A program made the position numbers and the translations under genes. Source: Odobenus rosmarus divergens (lineage: Eukaryota > Chordata > Mammalia > Carnivora > Odobenidae). From it: DNA of 64,000 nucleotides. The notes beneath the pieces are model-generated. The model was not told where the DNA came from and ran no database searches. It was given only the letters and a program-made list of their open reading frames with translations. Positions 43,395 through 55,414 of this stretch are shown one piece after another. Each line of letters begins with the position of its first letter. Within the stretch, counting starts at the first letter, position 1. The stretch is taken from assembly GCF_000321225.1 (NCBI RefSeq), contig NW_004450664.1, positions 1,624,275 to 1,688,274 on the forward strand, read 5' to 3'.

Positions 43395-43640
43395 TGTGGG
43401 GGATGATCAAATGACAAATGATGCCATTAATAAATGAGGAGGAGCTTTTAAATTAACAGCAGCCCAGGATAGGAGATTAATTTTTTAAATGTTTCCTAAC
43501 AAGAAAAATGAAGCAAATAAATCCCGACAATTAGGAAGTAATGAAGACCTTGCAAGAATAGCTTATTGCCAAAGGCAGATAAGGGAATTCGAGGTCCGTC
43601 TGAGGCAAATGTAAATCCGCAGCCTCGGATGCACGCATCT
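43395..43640. other. Candidate conserved non-coding element
   Basis: Repeat-free, with TGATCAAATGACAAATGATG, TTTTAAATTAACAGCAGCCC and GAGATTAATTTTTTAAATG. Inference from composition only. Confidence 0.25.
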
Positions 43641-43797
43641 CCGGCACTAGGGGAATTGGCTGGCTTGCCTCTTGAACCTAAGTAGTCGTTGAAATGCCTT
43701 AGAGAGCGTGCAGAGAAAGGCAATGGCAGCGAGCGGGGTCTGCGTCCCCCGCGGCCCTCACCCATCCCGCCCACCCCACCCTGTGGTCGGTGCTGAC

Positions 43798-43814
43798 GGG
43801 GCACCAGGGGGCCG
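43798..43814 (+). promoter_or_regulatory. CTCF-like motif
   Basis: GGGGCACCAGGGGGCCG resembles the CTCF core CCASYAGRKGGCR with two mismatches. Occupancy unknown. Confidence 0.25.
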
Positions 43815-44435
43815 TGACTCTGCACCCACCCAATGCTCCTGGACGCGCCGGCCTCTTGGATGGCGGCCGGTGACCGCTGGGGCTGCTGTTGGCTTGTACA
43901 GGTGGCAAAGGACTCAGGAGCCTGGACGCGGGGGGCAGTTCTGGGAACTGGACAAAGCGAGCAGTGGGCCTTGGATGCACCGTCCTTCGCAGATCAGGAC
44001 CGTTTCGGATGGTGGGCTGCTAGTGACTGAGTTTTTTGTACCTAAAGTCCAGACTCATGAAAATGTCCCTCAATCTCAATTTGTTCAAGCGTGCCATTTA
44101 AACATTGGTGACTGACCGTGGCCTCTAGCTTCCTGACCTCCTCAGACGCCTTCCCCTTCAGCGCAAATCCTACATCAGCTGCCGACTAGGATGCCTCTCT
44201 GTGCACAGCCTTCTGCCATCTGAGGATTTAACCTGACCGACCTTTCCGTGAGTTTGTGCTTGACTCCCCCGCTGCATTAAATGCCTTGAGGTTTGCAATG
44301 GTCCGTGCTCGACTTTGGAGAAGCCCAGGACAGCGGCAGTAATAACCAGGGGTAACGTTGGTGCGGCATTTACAATGCGCCGGGTCCACACACAGATCCA
44401 CTTCATCCTCATTACAAGCGGGTAGAGGTGGGTGA
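43815..44435. other. Intergenic sequence, possible MIR trace
   Basis: 44365-44435 (GGCATTTACAATGCGCCGGG, TTCATCCTCATTACAAGC) may be a MIR remnant. Otherwise nothing recognised. Confidence 0.35.
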
Positions 44436-44439
44436 TGCC

Positions 44440-44612
44440 TCCACACCCCCAGGAACGCTGTGGATCAGCCGCCTCTCCCCCGAAGCCCTCAGAAGCCCTG
44501 TCCACACCTGGATCTCAGACTTCCAGCCGCCAGAAGTGTGAGGTGGTGAATTGCTGTCTTTAAGCTGCTCAGTTTGAAGTACTCTGTTAACAGCCCTCAC
44601 AAACGAATACAG
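44440..44612 (+). repeat. MaLR-type LTR 3' end fossil
   Basis: CCTGGATCTCAGACTTCCAG, CCGCCAGAAGTGTGAGG and CACAAACGAATACAG follow the 3' end of an MLT1/MST-like LTR. Confidence 0.55.
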
Positions 44613-46026
44613 TATTCGTGTTTGAAATCTTCAAAAAGGCCGGCACCTGCCAGACCAAACCAAAATGGTGGCATGCTGACTTTGGCCACAGCAGCCCGTG
44701 ATCTGCGCCGTTTCAGATGCTCGGCCACTTCGCAAAAACGTCCCGTGACCTTTCTCCCTGAACTGCGCAGCGATCTCGTAGGTGGAGGGCCCTTGGCCTT
44801 TGCCTAGTCAGCTTGCAAGAGAGGGAGACACCAGAACTTTGCTTACCCTTAGCACAGATACCCTCCCCTGGACGCCCTCTGGCATGCGTGAGCTGTTGTT
44901 AATGACCGTGGCTGGTTTAAATGTGTACAATGCCAGGCATGTTCTGAACACTTTCTGTGAATCAGTTCCTCTAATTCTCCCCCCAAACTCTGCAAATTGC
45001 TATTGTCATGCCCTGTGTTTAGACTTGGAAACTGAGGCGTGGACTAGGCACTTGCTGGCTGGCATGTACTTAATAAACAAGGTCCATTTTATTTTTTGTA
45101 CCCGAAAAGCCCTAAGAATAAGCATTTTTTTGTTTGTTTCTGTTGTGTTTTTTTCCCCACTATTCAAATGAAATCATTCTGGTCCTCATCACCAAGATTG
45201 GTGGGGGGACTGGCCTCTTGTTTGTGTTTTGATGATTTTGTGGATGAGTGGGAGATAGGCTCATATCCTTCCATGCATGAAAGTTGGAAACTCACTATTT
45301 TTAAGTTAGCGATGGTGATGGAAAGGGAACTGGGTGGAGACAAGTCCGTGAAGACCCCGGAAGCCAGCACCAGCCATCCGCCATATTTATGTTCTTCAAC
45401 ATCTTGCCCCAGCAAAGACACAAGCAACACTCTCTGAACGAGATACCCTTCACATCTGGATTAAGGGGTGGGTTTGCCAGAAAGCTGCCCGAGGCACTGA
45501 TCTGTAATACGTATTTAGACAATATTTGAATAACACAGAAACACAGTACGTTTCCCCATGTCCGACATAACGAACAAAGTGTACATTTTTAGTCCCATTT
45601 ATGCAGAAGTAGATCCATAAAAGATTCATTACCATCAATTCCAAATAGGGTAAAATATTATATTACATTCAGGGCACTTAATGAATGTCTTATTTTGAGT
45701 ATGAACAGGTGTGAAATATTTATTAATAGAAAAGTCATTTCTCCCCACCTCCACTGAATATACAGTAGTCAGATATGAAAGGCTATTGCTCGGAAGGGAC
45801 ACCATAGTACTAATTTTCCTGGCATAACACATAAGCTCATTTGTCCGTGTAGCTGTCTCCCTCGTGAACTGGGCTGGCCCCGAGGTTTGTGTTCCTTGAT
45901 GTTTCCCCTTACCTCTCTTTCTGCATACCTCCCAACTTCTGGGAGCTCCAGCTCTCTTCCTCGCGTACCCCGCACACCACAGCTGCTTCTGTGGGCCCTG
46001 AAGATGTCTCCCGCCAACTTTCAAAT
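44613..46026. other. Intergenic sequence with a MIR-like trace
   Basis: 44915-45065 (ATGCCAGGCATGTTCTGAAC, TTAGACTTGGAAACTGAGGC) fits a reversed MIR. The rest is unassigned. Confidence 0.45.
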
Positions 46027-46232
46027 AGGGCTGCCGGATAAAATACAGGATGTCCAGTTAAGTGGAAATTTCTGATAAATAATACATAGTATTTTTTAGC
46101 ATAATTATGTCCCATGCAATATTTATGACACATTCCAAACATCACATGGGATATACTTATGCTAAAAAATTATTCATTGTTCATCTGAAATTCAAATTTA
46201 CCTGGATGCCTTGGCGATAAACCTGGCAACCA
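46027..46232. mobile_element. Palindromic non-autonomous DNA transposon fossil (MER53-like)
   Basis: Begins AGGGCTGCCGGATAAAATAC and ends AAACCTGGCAACC. The halves are imperfect inverted repeats around TGTCCCATGCAATATT/ATGGGATATACTTATGC, with TATTTTTTAGCATAATTATG on the left answered by TATGCTAAAAAATTATTC on the right. Family name from memory. Confidence 0.65.
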
Positions 46233-46235
46233 TAT

Positions 46236-46960
46236 TCACCAGTGGTTTGCGTCATTTTTTGGAGGAGATGTGTGTGGTTGTGTGTGTGTAAGGGGTTGTA
46301 GAGTTGAATGAATTATTGATTCATTGGGTAGGTTAATCTTTGGTAATAATTTCACAATAAAACCATCTATTTCACAAGTGAAGACAGACATATGAACAGT
46401 ACGCTGAATGGAATGCCTTCCTTGTACACGACATCATCTAATATTTGGGCAGTGCTTATGGGGTGGTGTGTTCCTTTCCTTTTACTAGTGAGCACCCTGC
46501 AAGGTGCAGCGCATGCATGCTGTCCAAACCACTGAATCTCCTCTTGGTTCAACCCCCAATGCCTCCCATCTGCTCTTCTCCACTCATTAGTTCATAATCG
46601 TGTTTATAAGCCCTGACCTGAGAATCTGGAGGCCAGGGTTTTAATCCTCCATCCTATTTATTAATTGTGTGAACCTCAGTGTGTTTTTTCAACTCTCTGA
46701 CCCTCGGTGTCTTGGTCTCCCAATTAGGGGATGTATCTGGAGCTGTTACGGTTGCAGGGAGAGGAAAAGGCGGCAGGGATGCGAAGGGGCTGGGATGGGC
46801 CAACGCTGGGCATGGGCCCTTCGCTCTCGTTCCTCCCTTTGTTCTCCCGAATTCTGGTTCCGGGAGGCGAGTGGCACCTGTCGTTGCAGCGTTCGTGGCC
46901 GGTGAGTGATCACGGGGTCTGGCTCTTGAAGCGATTTGCAGGCTGCCTATCCCAGAGGAG
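46236..46960. other. Intergenic sequence with a MIR-like trace
   Basis: 46635-46740 (TTAATTGTGTGAACCTCAGT, CTCTCTGACCCTCGGTGTC) resembles MIR. Otherwise nothing recognised. Confidence 0.4.
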
Positions 46961-46977
46961 GACGCCAGAGGGCGCCC
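46961..46977 (+). promoter_or_regulatory. CTCF-like motif
   Basis: GACGCCAGAGGGCGCCC contains the CTCF-type core AGAGGGCGCC; upstream bases fit poorly. Confidence 0.25.
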
Positions 46978-49760
46978 CACACCGCCACCCGCCTGCTCGG
47001 CCGGTGCGCGACCAGGCTCCGGGCGGGCTCCGAGCAGCAGGGCAGGTGCAGCTGGACAGCGCTGCACCCACTACCAGCCGAGGTCGCCTCTGAGTTGCAA
47101 TCGGAAGTTGCCTTTACTTTAAAGTCTTATCATTGCATGGAGTGGTAAGGAACCAGATGGGATTTAAGGTGGCAGAGCAAACGGTTTTCCTCCAGAGCGA
47201 ATGTGCCCGTAAGACCCTCTCAGCTCTTTGGAAACAAGAACCCAGAGGCAAGAGCAAAGGGTCCAGGGCCCCTGCTCCTCTCTGCTGCTCTTAGACCTGG
47301 GGCCCTGGCTGGGTGGGATATGCCGGGGAGGTGGGCCCTGAACCCAGGAGGGCTGGCAGGCCACTGGAGGTCCCGGAGCTCCCTCTCAGACCCTGGTTTC
47401 TCATGCACACCTGTCAGACGGCCCAGCCCGTCAGCCTCTTAGCACATCAGAGGGGAAGCGAAGGCCGCCCTCCAGCTGCGGACGATGACCCTCGACCGTA
47501 GAGAAGGAAGAAACCAGCTCAGCCCTGTAGTTAGTGTGCGCGGGGATGGTTCCCAGTGATGAGGAGGAAGTGTGATCAGGGCTCACGGCTGACGAAGGTG
47601 TGAAGCCTTGGTGTCAACTGAAGAAAGCGTTTGGGTCACCACGGCTCACATGAGGTGTTGGCGAATGCATAAGCGGACCTAACGAGTCATCTAGAAACGT
47701 TACTACGGCACAGTCTTATTTATTGATGACACCCTGAACCCTGAGAATTTGCTGAGTTGGTTTGTAATGACAAGGATCATCTGAAAGTCTCCTGTGCTTT
47801 GTAGGTTTTAATGGGTGTGTTAAAACCCCCCCAAAAAAAGTTTTAAAAAAATGGCCCCAACGCCTTCTGGTTGTTGGTGAGTGTTGGGATGGGGATGGAG
47901 AGGTGACACCACGGGGAAGTCTGGTGTGTGTGTCGGGGCTGCAGTAGTGACCGTTCACACTTCTGGGCATGTGGTGATGGAGGTCTTTGCTGCTGCGGCC
48001 AAAACCTCCCCTCGCTGAGGGTCCCCAGGAGGAGAGGAGGCAGGTGGGACACCGGGAGCCTCTCGTGGCAGCCCGGCTCTTCCAAGCCGCGGAGGAAGAG
48101 TCTGACGGGTGTAGGATTGCCTGGCAAGTGTTGAACTGCAGCTGCTCGTGGTTGTGCGTGCCCTGGGCTCTGTTTCTCTTTTCTCCGTACAGCCCCGGGC
48201 TCACCTGCACGCACACACACACCCTTGTGTCCCACAAGAACAGAGCTTGGAGAGGCGGTGGCTGGGGGCTCCAAGGACACTGCTTTCGGGCCACATGACA
48301 GGCACACCGTGCTGGACACCAAGCGTGGCAGGTGGAACAGCAGACAGACGGACAGACAGAGGGTCGAATACTGACAGTGGCCAGGAACCCCCCCCATCCG
48401 TCAGCAGCCCCAACCGTCAGCTGCTTACCTCACTTTATGGCTTTGCCAGCTCAGTGTCTGCACATTTACACTCTGCAGGGTCTGATGACCAAGTGTGCCC
48501 TCCCGTCCCTCATGTCTCTATCATGTCGCCTTCGCCGGCGTCTGAGCTTCACCAGCAGACTAATTGAAGTTGTCTCAAAGTACATACAACCTGCATCAGG
48601 CTTTCAATACGAAGACCAGCAAAGTTGGTGGGATGTTCTTGGGACTTGTCTGTCATGCACCCATCTTAGGCACGGAGCCGTGGCTTCGGAAATATATGCA
48701 GTACTGCTTGATTTATGCCCCTGGGTGGCGCAGTCTTACCCTTGGAGATCTGGAAAAATTGGAATGTTCTTCACTGCCCAGCAGGCTCCAGAGCTAGGGG
48801 CGGCGGGCAGCCGAGGAAACCCTGTTCCTCGCGCTCGGCATTTGGAGATAAGAGGTCTGCAGAGCTCATTGCCAGCCACAGGGCACCCAGCCTGGCAGAC
48901 GAAAGTTCTATTTTCCTGAAGATAATGAGAGATGAGGAGATCCCCTACTTGTAAGATATTTAATTCAAGGCAACGAACCTGTATTTGTGAGAGGCCATTT
49001 TTAATGCTCTTGTGGCTAGTAACAGGTGGATGTCGGAACGTGAATTCAGGGCTGTGCCACCTAACCTCCCCCCACCCCCAGTAATGAAGGACTCACCTTG
49101 ACAGGCAGCTCTTGGCTGAAGCCCCCACAGGAATGCCTGTGCTGTGGGAACCCCCCCAGGCCACGCCCATTTCCTGGTCCCTGTTTCTCCCCCTCGCTCC
49201 CCCTCCAGTGACTTGTCCCAGCCCAGGGTCAGCTGAGGTCTCTGTTCAGATTGCACCCCAGCCCAGCTTCTCCCCTGGCTTAATGCCCCCCTTCCCTCCC
49301 TGCCCTTCCCAGCAGGTGAATCCCAAGAAACCCCCGTGTGCTAACACCTTCTCGGAGTTGGCTCCCCAGGAGCTGTCCCGACAAAGCAGCTTCAGATTTC
49401 ACGAAGGAGACATACCTGTGATCAGGCGATGGTGCGGAGGCGTGTGCTCCAAAGAACGCGGGGGGGCGGGAGGAACGTCCTCAGGCATGGAAAGATCACT
49501 GCGGGGGGTCACAGTGACTTGAAACTTTAGGGACTTTTAAGGATGTAGGAGGCTCCCAGATGGCCTTGTGTGAAAAGGCAGAGTCACAGGGATGATGCAA
49601 AGGGAGGTGGGACTGGAAATGGCTCGGCACAAGGGGGGTGGGGAGACCAGGCTGGACTCGTGGAGTGCTGAGCTCAGGTGTGGGGATTCTGCTCTGGAGC
49701 CAGCGGAGGCCATGGGAGCATTTGTTGCAGGGGAGGAACCTGAGCATATTTTTATATAAG
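46978..49760. other. Intergenic sequence, nothing recognised
   Basis: GC-rich with many chance open frames on both strands; none has protein-like similarity. Confidence 0.45.
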
Positions 49761-49773
49761 AAAGACCATAATC

Positions 49774-49968
49774 GGGCGCCTGGGTGGCTCAGTCATTAAG
49801 CGTCTGCCTTCGGCTCAGGTCATGATCCCAGGGTCCTGGGATCGAGCCCCGCATCGGGCTTCCTGCTCGGCGGGAAGCCTGCTTCTCCCTCTCCCACTCC
49901 CCCTACTCGTGTTCCCTCTCTCACTGTCTCTCTCTGTCAAATAAATAAATAAAATCTTTTAAAAAAAA
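49774..49968 (+). mobile_element. CAN-SINE
   Basis: GGGCGCCTGGGTGGCTCAG to AAATAAATAAATAAAATC. TSD AAAGACCATAATCG at 49761-49774 and AAAGACGATAATCG at 49969-49982. Confidence 0.95.
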
Positions 49969-49982
49969 AAAGACGATAATCG

Positions 49983-50936
49983 TGAGCACCGTGCATGAAC
50001 GGCGTGGGGGCTGGGGATGAGGCGTCCACTGACGGCTGGGCATGCCAGAATCCCCCTCTGCCGATTCGGAGATACAACTGGGATTCCATCTTCTTTGAAC
50101 AAATTTCTCTCGCCCTCAATGCCACCAACCCCTTGGTGTGTGTCACAGGACTCTGCACGGTATCTGCAGACTCTCACGCAGGCCTGTAAAGCCATTAATT
50201 ACTGGGTGTGCATCGGTCAGGTGCTGTTGGTCCCGGGGTGTGCTGTATTTGGGGCTGCCTCTACTCTCTGGACTGGATCACACATTGGCTTCCTTTAATC
50301 GCAATGAGAACGAGATTGTAGAACCTGGCTAAGGGGTTTGGAATGCTCCGATGCTCTGTCAAGGGCAAGGCTCACACAGTTTCTGGCTCGCTCTGCTTCT
50401 GGGGCCGGCCTCCAGGCGGGGACCCACAGTTATCTGAGCAGCACCGTGCCCCCGGGGGCGGCGCACACGGAGACACAGGGAGCGAGCACAGAGGGCTTCC
50501 TCACAGGCTGTGGGCAGACAGAAGCCCAGCCACCTGCCAGCAATAGCAAATAGGGGTTTTCTCCATTTTCTGTGTTGTTGTCATGTCTCTCCGCCTCATC
50601 TGCTACTTTTCTCAGGGCAGAAATTGTCCATCCCTGAGAAATCCAGTTACAGGTTGCTTTCCTCTCTAATCTGTGCGTAGCAGAGAGAACACATGGGCCT
50701 TCCTTCCAAAGGGACAGTCATCAGGAGATAAGCTGGTGTTGAGGGGCCTGCCTTCTAGCAATATGCTTGGCTTTTGGGTGCACCTTGCTTAAGAACACTG
50801 GTCAGCTCTGACTTGTTTCTGGAAGAGGGAGAAAGGATGACAGAAGAAGTCTGTGGGCTGTTGTTCATTTTGGGGGTTTTCCAAGTAGCTAATGTTATTT
50901 ATTTAGTCTTCAGATTTTATTGAGGACGTACTATAT
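49983..50936. other. Intergenic sequence, nothing recognised
   Basis: No named repeat, exon or RNA gene recognised. Confidence 0.45.
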
Positions 50937-50937
50937 G

Positions 50938-51135
50938 CCAGTGTATTAGTTTGCTAGGGTTGCCGTAAAAATCTGCTGTAGACTGGGTGGTTTATGGTCT
51001 GGCGGCTCTGCAGGCTGAAGTCCAAGATCAGGACGTCGGCCGGGCTGGTTCCTCGCGGGCTGCACACTCCCTGGACCCTGGTTTCTCTCAGAGCCCAAGG
51101 CTCCCTGCTCAACGCCCGTCCCTCAGCACAATTCA
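50938..51135 (-). repeat. MaLR-type LTR fossil, antisense
   Basis: AGTGTATTAGTTTGCTAGGG, TGTAGACTGGGTGGTTTATG, GGCTGAAGTCCAAGATCAGG follow the reversed 3' end of an MLT1/MST-like LTR; truncated or diverged beyond 51135. Confidence 0.65.
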
Positions 51136-52190
51136 GGTCACTCTATGTGTACTTTCCTAAATAAAAAAACCTGCTTGGTCAAGCCCAGTTCATGGCATCC
51201 CTTCTGGGGGCAAAAAGTAGAATACGTTGGATTATTGCCATCGTAACAGGTGCTTCCTCCTGCAGGGCGCCCGCGTGGGGGCTGCGAGGCTGGCTCTCCT
51301 GGACGACTCTGCCGCAGGGGTGTGGGCAGCTGGTGCACAAGGGAGGGGGCCGCCTGGCTTTAGGAAGAGGTTTGCAGATTGGCTTTCTTCATTTTGGAAA
51401 CCATCTGGCAGTGTTATCTGGACTGTTTTTTAAAAAAATTAAGTGACCCGTCCACACTTTCTAGGGTGGGGCCCCAGTTTGAAGGTGTTTTTCAGGAGGA
51501 GTTATTTAGGATTGGGTCTGTAGGAACCAGACGGGCGCCCCTGGAGAACCCCGAGCCATGCACGGGATTAAATCAACCGTGTACTTGGCTCTCTCCTCCA
51601 GACTCCCTGTCGCCGCTGCCCTGGGACACTGGGGAACCCCTGCCTCATCAGAGAAGCTCCTGGTGTCTGAGTTTCTGACCAGACCATGGATCCACTTGAC
51701 CGGCTCTCAAACAAGACAACTTGGCAGCTCCCTCGTAGAATATACGCTTCTAGAGTTTTCTGTTGGGGATCTCTAAGTTTAACAGGGCAAAGCTTCTCAT
51801 CAGGCTGTAGTTTTCCTCTCTGACCATGAAGCATGTTGAAACGAAATGAAAGATGATCCTGTGCCTGCCTGCAGCTGCCTGCTGTAGGCCCTGTTTCACC
51901 GGGCAGCATCTCATTAGGTGGCTTCAGAGCATGCCCTAAAGCCCCTGCGCGGTGTCTTGTCTGCTGCCCCCCTCCTGCCTTCGTTACCTCCTGTCCCCGA
52001 AAATGGCAGTGAGGCTGACTCTTGGTCACTGTGTTCACTTGTCTCTTGAGGAGGGACAGAGGGACAGATGTGATTGGGGAAACAGAGCTGGTGGGGGTGC
52101 AGGGGACCAGCAAGTGGGTGGGCACGGGGGGTGGAGAAGGTGTGAGCGGCTCCTGGTGGTGGGGGTCTGTCCTAGGCAGCTGAGTGAGGC
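51136..52190. other. Intergenic sequence, nothing recognised
   Basis: No exon or named repeat recognised. Confidence 0.45.
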
Positions 52191-52199
52191 TCTCAGACA

Positions 52200-52470
52200 C
52201 TGCAGGTGCAGGCTGGCAGAGGGGTGGGGGTNNNNNNNNNNNNNNNNNNNNNNNNNNNNNNNNNNNNNNNNNNNNNNNNNNNNNNNNNNNNNNNNNNNNN
52301 NNNNNNNNNNNNNNNNNNNNNNNNNNNNNNNNNNNNNNNNNNNNNNNNNNNNNNNNNNNNNNNNNNNNNNNNNNNNNNNNNNNNNNNNNNNNNNNNNNNN
52401 NNNNNNNNNGGGGGGAGAGCAGGTGCAGGGGGGGAGAGCAGGTGCAGGCTAGGAGAGCAGGTGCTCAGAG
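52200..52470. repeat. G-rich tandem repeat with assembly gap
   Basis: After 178 N (52232-52409) the unit GGGGGAGAGCAGGTGCAG occurs twice, then decays (TAGGAGAGCAGGTGCTCAG). Before the gap GCAGGTGCAGGCTGGCAG matches the same unit. The gap therefore most likely hides more copies. Confidence 0.75.
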
Positions 52471-53450
52471 GAGGCCAGGGCACAGCCCAGGTGTGCTCCT
52501 GTAGGAAGGCTGGGGGGGAGCCCCGGGAGAGCCATGCCCACCCTCTTGGGGGGTGAAGTGGGCGTCGGAGAATCTGGGCCGGCCCGTCAAGGGGATGGAA
52601 GGAGAGTTGAGGGGTTTGTGGTGGCGTGGTAAGGAAGGCCGAGGGTTTCCTGAGCCCCTGGACCGGTGCTGGGTGGCCGGGCACTGCCCATGCTGCCCTC
52701 TGCTCGGGGTCGGCTGTGGGGCACCCACAGTGTGTCTCACATGGGATGTGGGGCCTGCCTTCAGGTGCCACTGTATTCTAGGAGGTTCTGTTCAAGTGAG
52801 GCATGAACCTTCATTCCGATAAGGTAGCTCATGGATACCCTCACTTTGGGGGAGCAATCACACCCCAAAGAGTGGGGTTCTGGCCCATTATGAATGCAAT
52901 AAAATGTGCCGGGAGCCTCTCAGCAGCTGACTTTCCCATGTCAGGCCCTGCGCTGGCTCACCAACCCCAGGGCTGCCCCACCTCTTCTTCCCTTCCTTCT
53001 CCACGACTCCTACCTGTCACCTGTGCCCCTCAGGACGTCGGCGGCGGGGGCGGGGGAGTTAGCCAGGGTGACAGACCATGAGCAGCACTGACCTTAGGAG
53101 GTTGGTATTATGACAAACGGGGCAGGCAACCTTTGTAAATCGGCCTGTGAGTTTGCCTCGGTTACTCTTTATTTCAATTGCCGTGTGCTACGCCAGCCAA
53201 CATAGGGCTGTTCTGACGGCCCCACGTTGCTACGGTCTGTCGCTGTAACAAGAAATCTGAGGTCGCTGAGACCTCTGGCTGGTCCTTTCCTGCAGGTTGG
53301 CGGTAGGACTGAGACGCATATCCAGTCCGTTCCTGTTTCACGTGGCAGATGTGTTCCTGGAACCCCACACGTTACAACAGATGTTCCCATGGTCAGGGCA
53401 GATGAGGCAGTCATAGATGTATCCCTCTGTATCTTTTTGTCACTATAGTA
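52471..53450. other. Intergenic sequence, nothing recognised
   Basis: No exon or named repeat recognised. Confidence 0.45.
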
Positions 53451-53454
53451 TTTT

Positions 53455-54690
53455 CTTTTTTATAAGCTTTTATTTTAATTCCAGTATAGTTAACATACAG
53501 TATGATATTAGTTCAGGTGTACCATATAGTGATTCAGCACTTCTGTTCATCACCTGGTGCTCATCACAACAGGTGCCCTCCTTCATCCCCATCACCTGTT
53601 TCCCCCACTCCCTACCCACCTCCCCTCTGGTGACCAGCAGTTTGTTCTCTAGAGTGAAGAGTCTGTTTCTTAGTTTGTCTCTCTCTCTTTTTTCCTTTGT
53701 TCACTTGTTTCTTAAATTCCACACATGGGTGAAATCATATGGTATTTGTCTTTCTCTGACTGACTGACTTCACTTAGTATTATACTCTGTAGCTCCATTC
53801 ACATCATTGCAAATGGCAAGATTTCATTCTTTTTTATGGCTGAATAATATTCTGTTATATATATATATATATATATACCACATCTTCTTTACCTATTCAT
53901 CAATCAATGGACACTTGGGCTACTTCCATAATTTAGCTATTGTAAACAATGCTGCAGTAAACATTGGGGTGCATGTATCCCTTTGAATTAGTATTTTTGT
54001 ATTCTTTGGGTAAATACCCGGTAGTGTGATTGCTGGATTGTAGGGTAGTTCTATTTTTAATTTTTTGAGGAAACTCCATTCTGTTCTCCAGAGTGGCTGC
54101 ACCAGTTTGCATTCCTACCAACAGTGCATGAGGGTTCCTTTTTCTCCACATCCTCACTGACACATGTCGTTTCTTGTGTTGCTGATGTTAGCCATTCTGA
54201 CAGGTGTGAGCTGCTATCTCATGGTGGGTTCGATTTGCATCTCCCTGATGATGAGTGATGTTGAACATCTTTTCATATGTCTGTTGGCCATCTGGATGTC
54301 TTCTTTGGAGAAATGTCTGTTCATATCTTCTCCCCATTTTTTAATTACATCATTTTATTTTTGGGTGTCAAGTTGTGTATGTTCTTTATATATTTTGGAT
54401 ACCAACCTCTTATCAGATACATCATTTGTCTTTTAGTTTTGATGACTGTTTCCTTCGCTGTGCAGAAGCTTTTTATTTTGATGCAGTCCCAGTAGTTTAT
54501 TTTCACTTTTGTTTCCCTTGTCTCAGGAGACAGATCTAGAAAAATGTTGCTACAGTCGATGTCAGAGAAATTACTGACTGTGCTCTCTTCTAGGACTTTT
54601 GATGGTTTCAGGTCTCACATTTAGGTCTTTAATGCATTTTGAACTTATTTTTGTGTGTGGTAAAAGAAAATGGTCCTCAATATAGTATTT
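53455..54690 (-). mobile_element. 5'-truncated carnivore L1, antisense, ~1.2 kb
   Basis: Reverse complement of the L1 3' end and ORF2 C-terminal region. On the - strand, ORF2-like peptides are legible in pieces (near 53920-54163: [38 protein letters not shown] with small changes). A (TA)n expansion lies at 53858-53877. Stops and frameshifts show it is dead. Confidence 0.92.
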
Positions 54691-54744
54691 TCAACAATTA
54701 TATATAATTATAACATATGCTAAGTGACTGAAAATATATAATCC

Positions 54745-54970
54745 ACAGTGTGGGGGCCAAGAGTTCAAATTCTGGAACAGGCCTGGGATCTGATTCCAGC
54801 TCTTTTCTTACTAGTCAAGAGATCTTTGGCAAGTTACTTCACCTCCTCTATACCTCTCTTCCTTCCCCTGTCAAATCAGGTCGTAATATCCATTTCATAA
54901 TATTGTTTGAGAATTAAGCGAGTTTACGTGTCCAGCAGTGCCTGGCTCATTATAAATGCTCAATGACTTT
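54745..54970 (+). repeat. MIR-like ancient SINE
   Basis: GGGATCTGATTCCAGCTCTT, CTTTGGCAAGTTACTTCACC, TTTGAGAATTAAGCGAG, GTGCCTGGCTCATTATAAAT follow the MIR consensus in order. Confidence 0.85.
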
Positions 54971-55414
54971 GAGTTTAAGATGTTCCCTATGAACTGAAAG
55001 GCATAAAAAAATACATATGCAGTTGCCTTTAGATTTATAGGTCTGCCAGCTTTGCCGGAAAGATGTGGATGATCTTGGTGGTGAAGATGGGGTGGTGGCT
55101 GGTGGGAGGTGGAGGCCAAAGGCCCAGAGGAAAGAAGGAAAAGGAAAGAAGGACCCCTGTGACATCATGAACACATCGTGATGACATTGTTGAGACAATG
55201 GTGTTGGAGAAGGTTGAGGTGCTGTGCCTTCTCGAAGCTCACGTTTGCCCACAGAGCAGAGATGAGGGCGAGTCTTCCTCTCCCGAGGCTCCCTTGCCCT
55301 CTTGGGGGTTGTAAAGCCTGCCCAATTTCCCCTGCTCATAGTTATGGATCATGTCAAATTTAATGGCAAAGAGGAAACCCTATGTAGTTTCTTGGCACTA
55401 GAGCTTCTCCTTCC
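54971..55414. other. Intergenic sequence, nothing recognised
   Basis: No exon or named repeat recognised. Confidence 0.45.
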
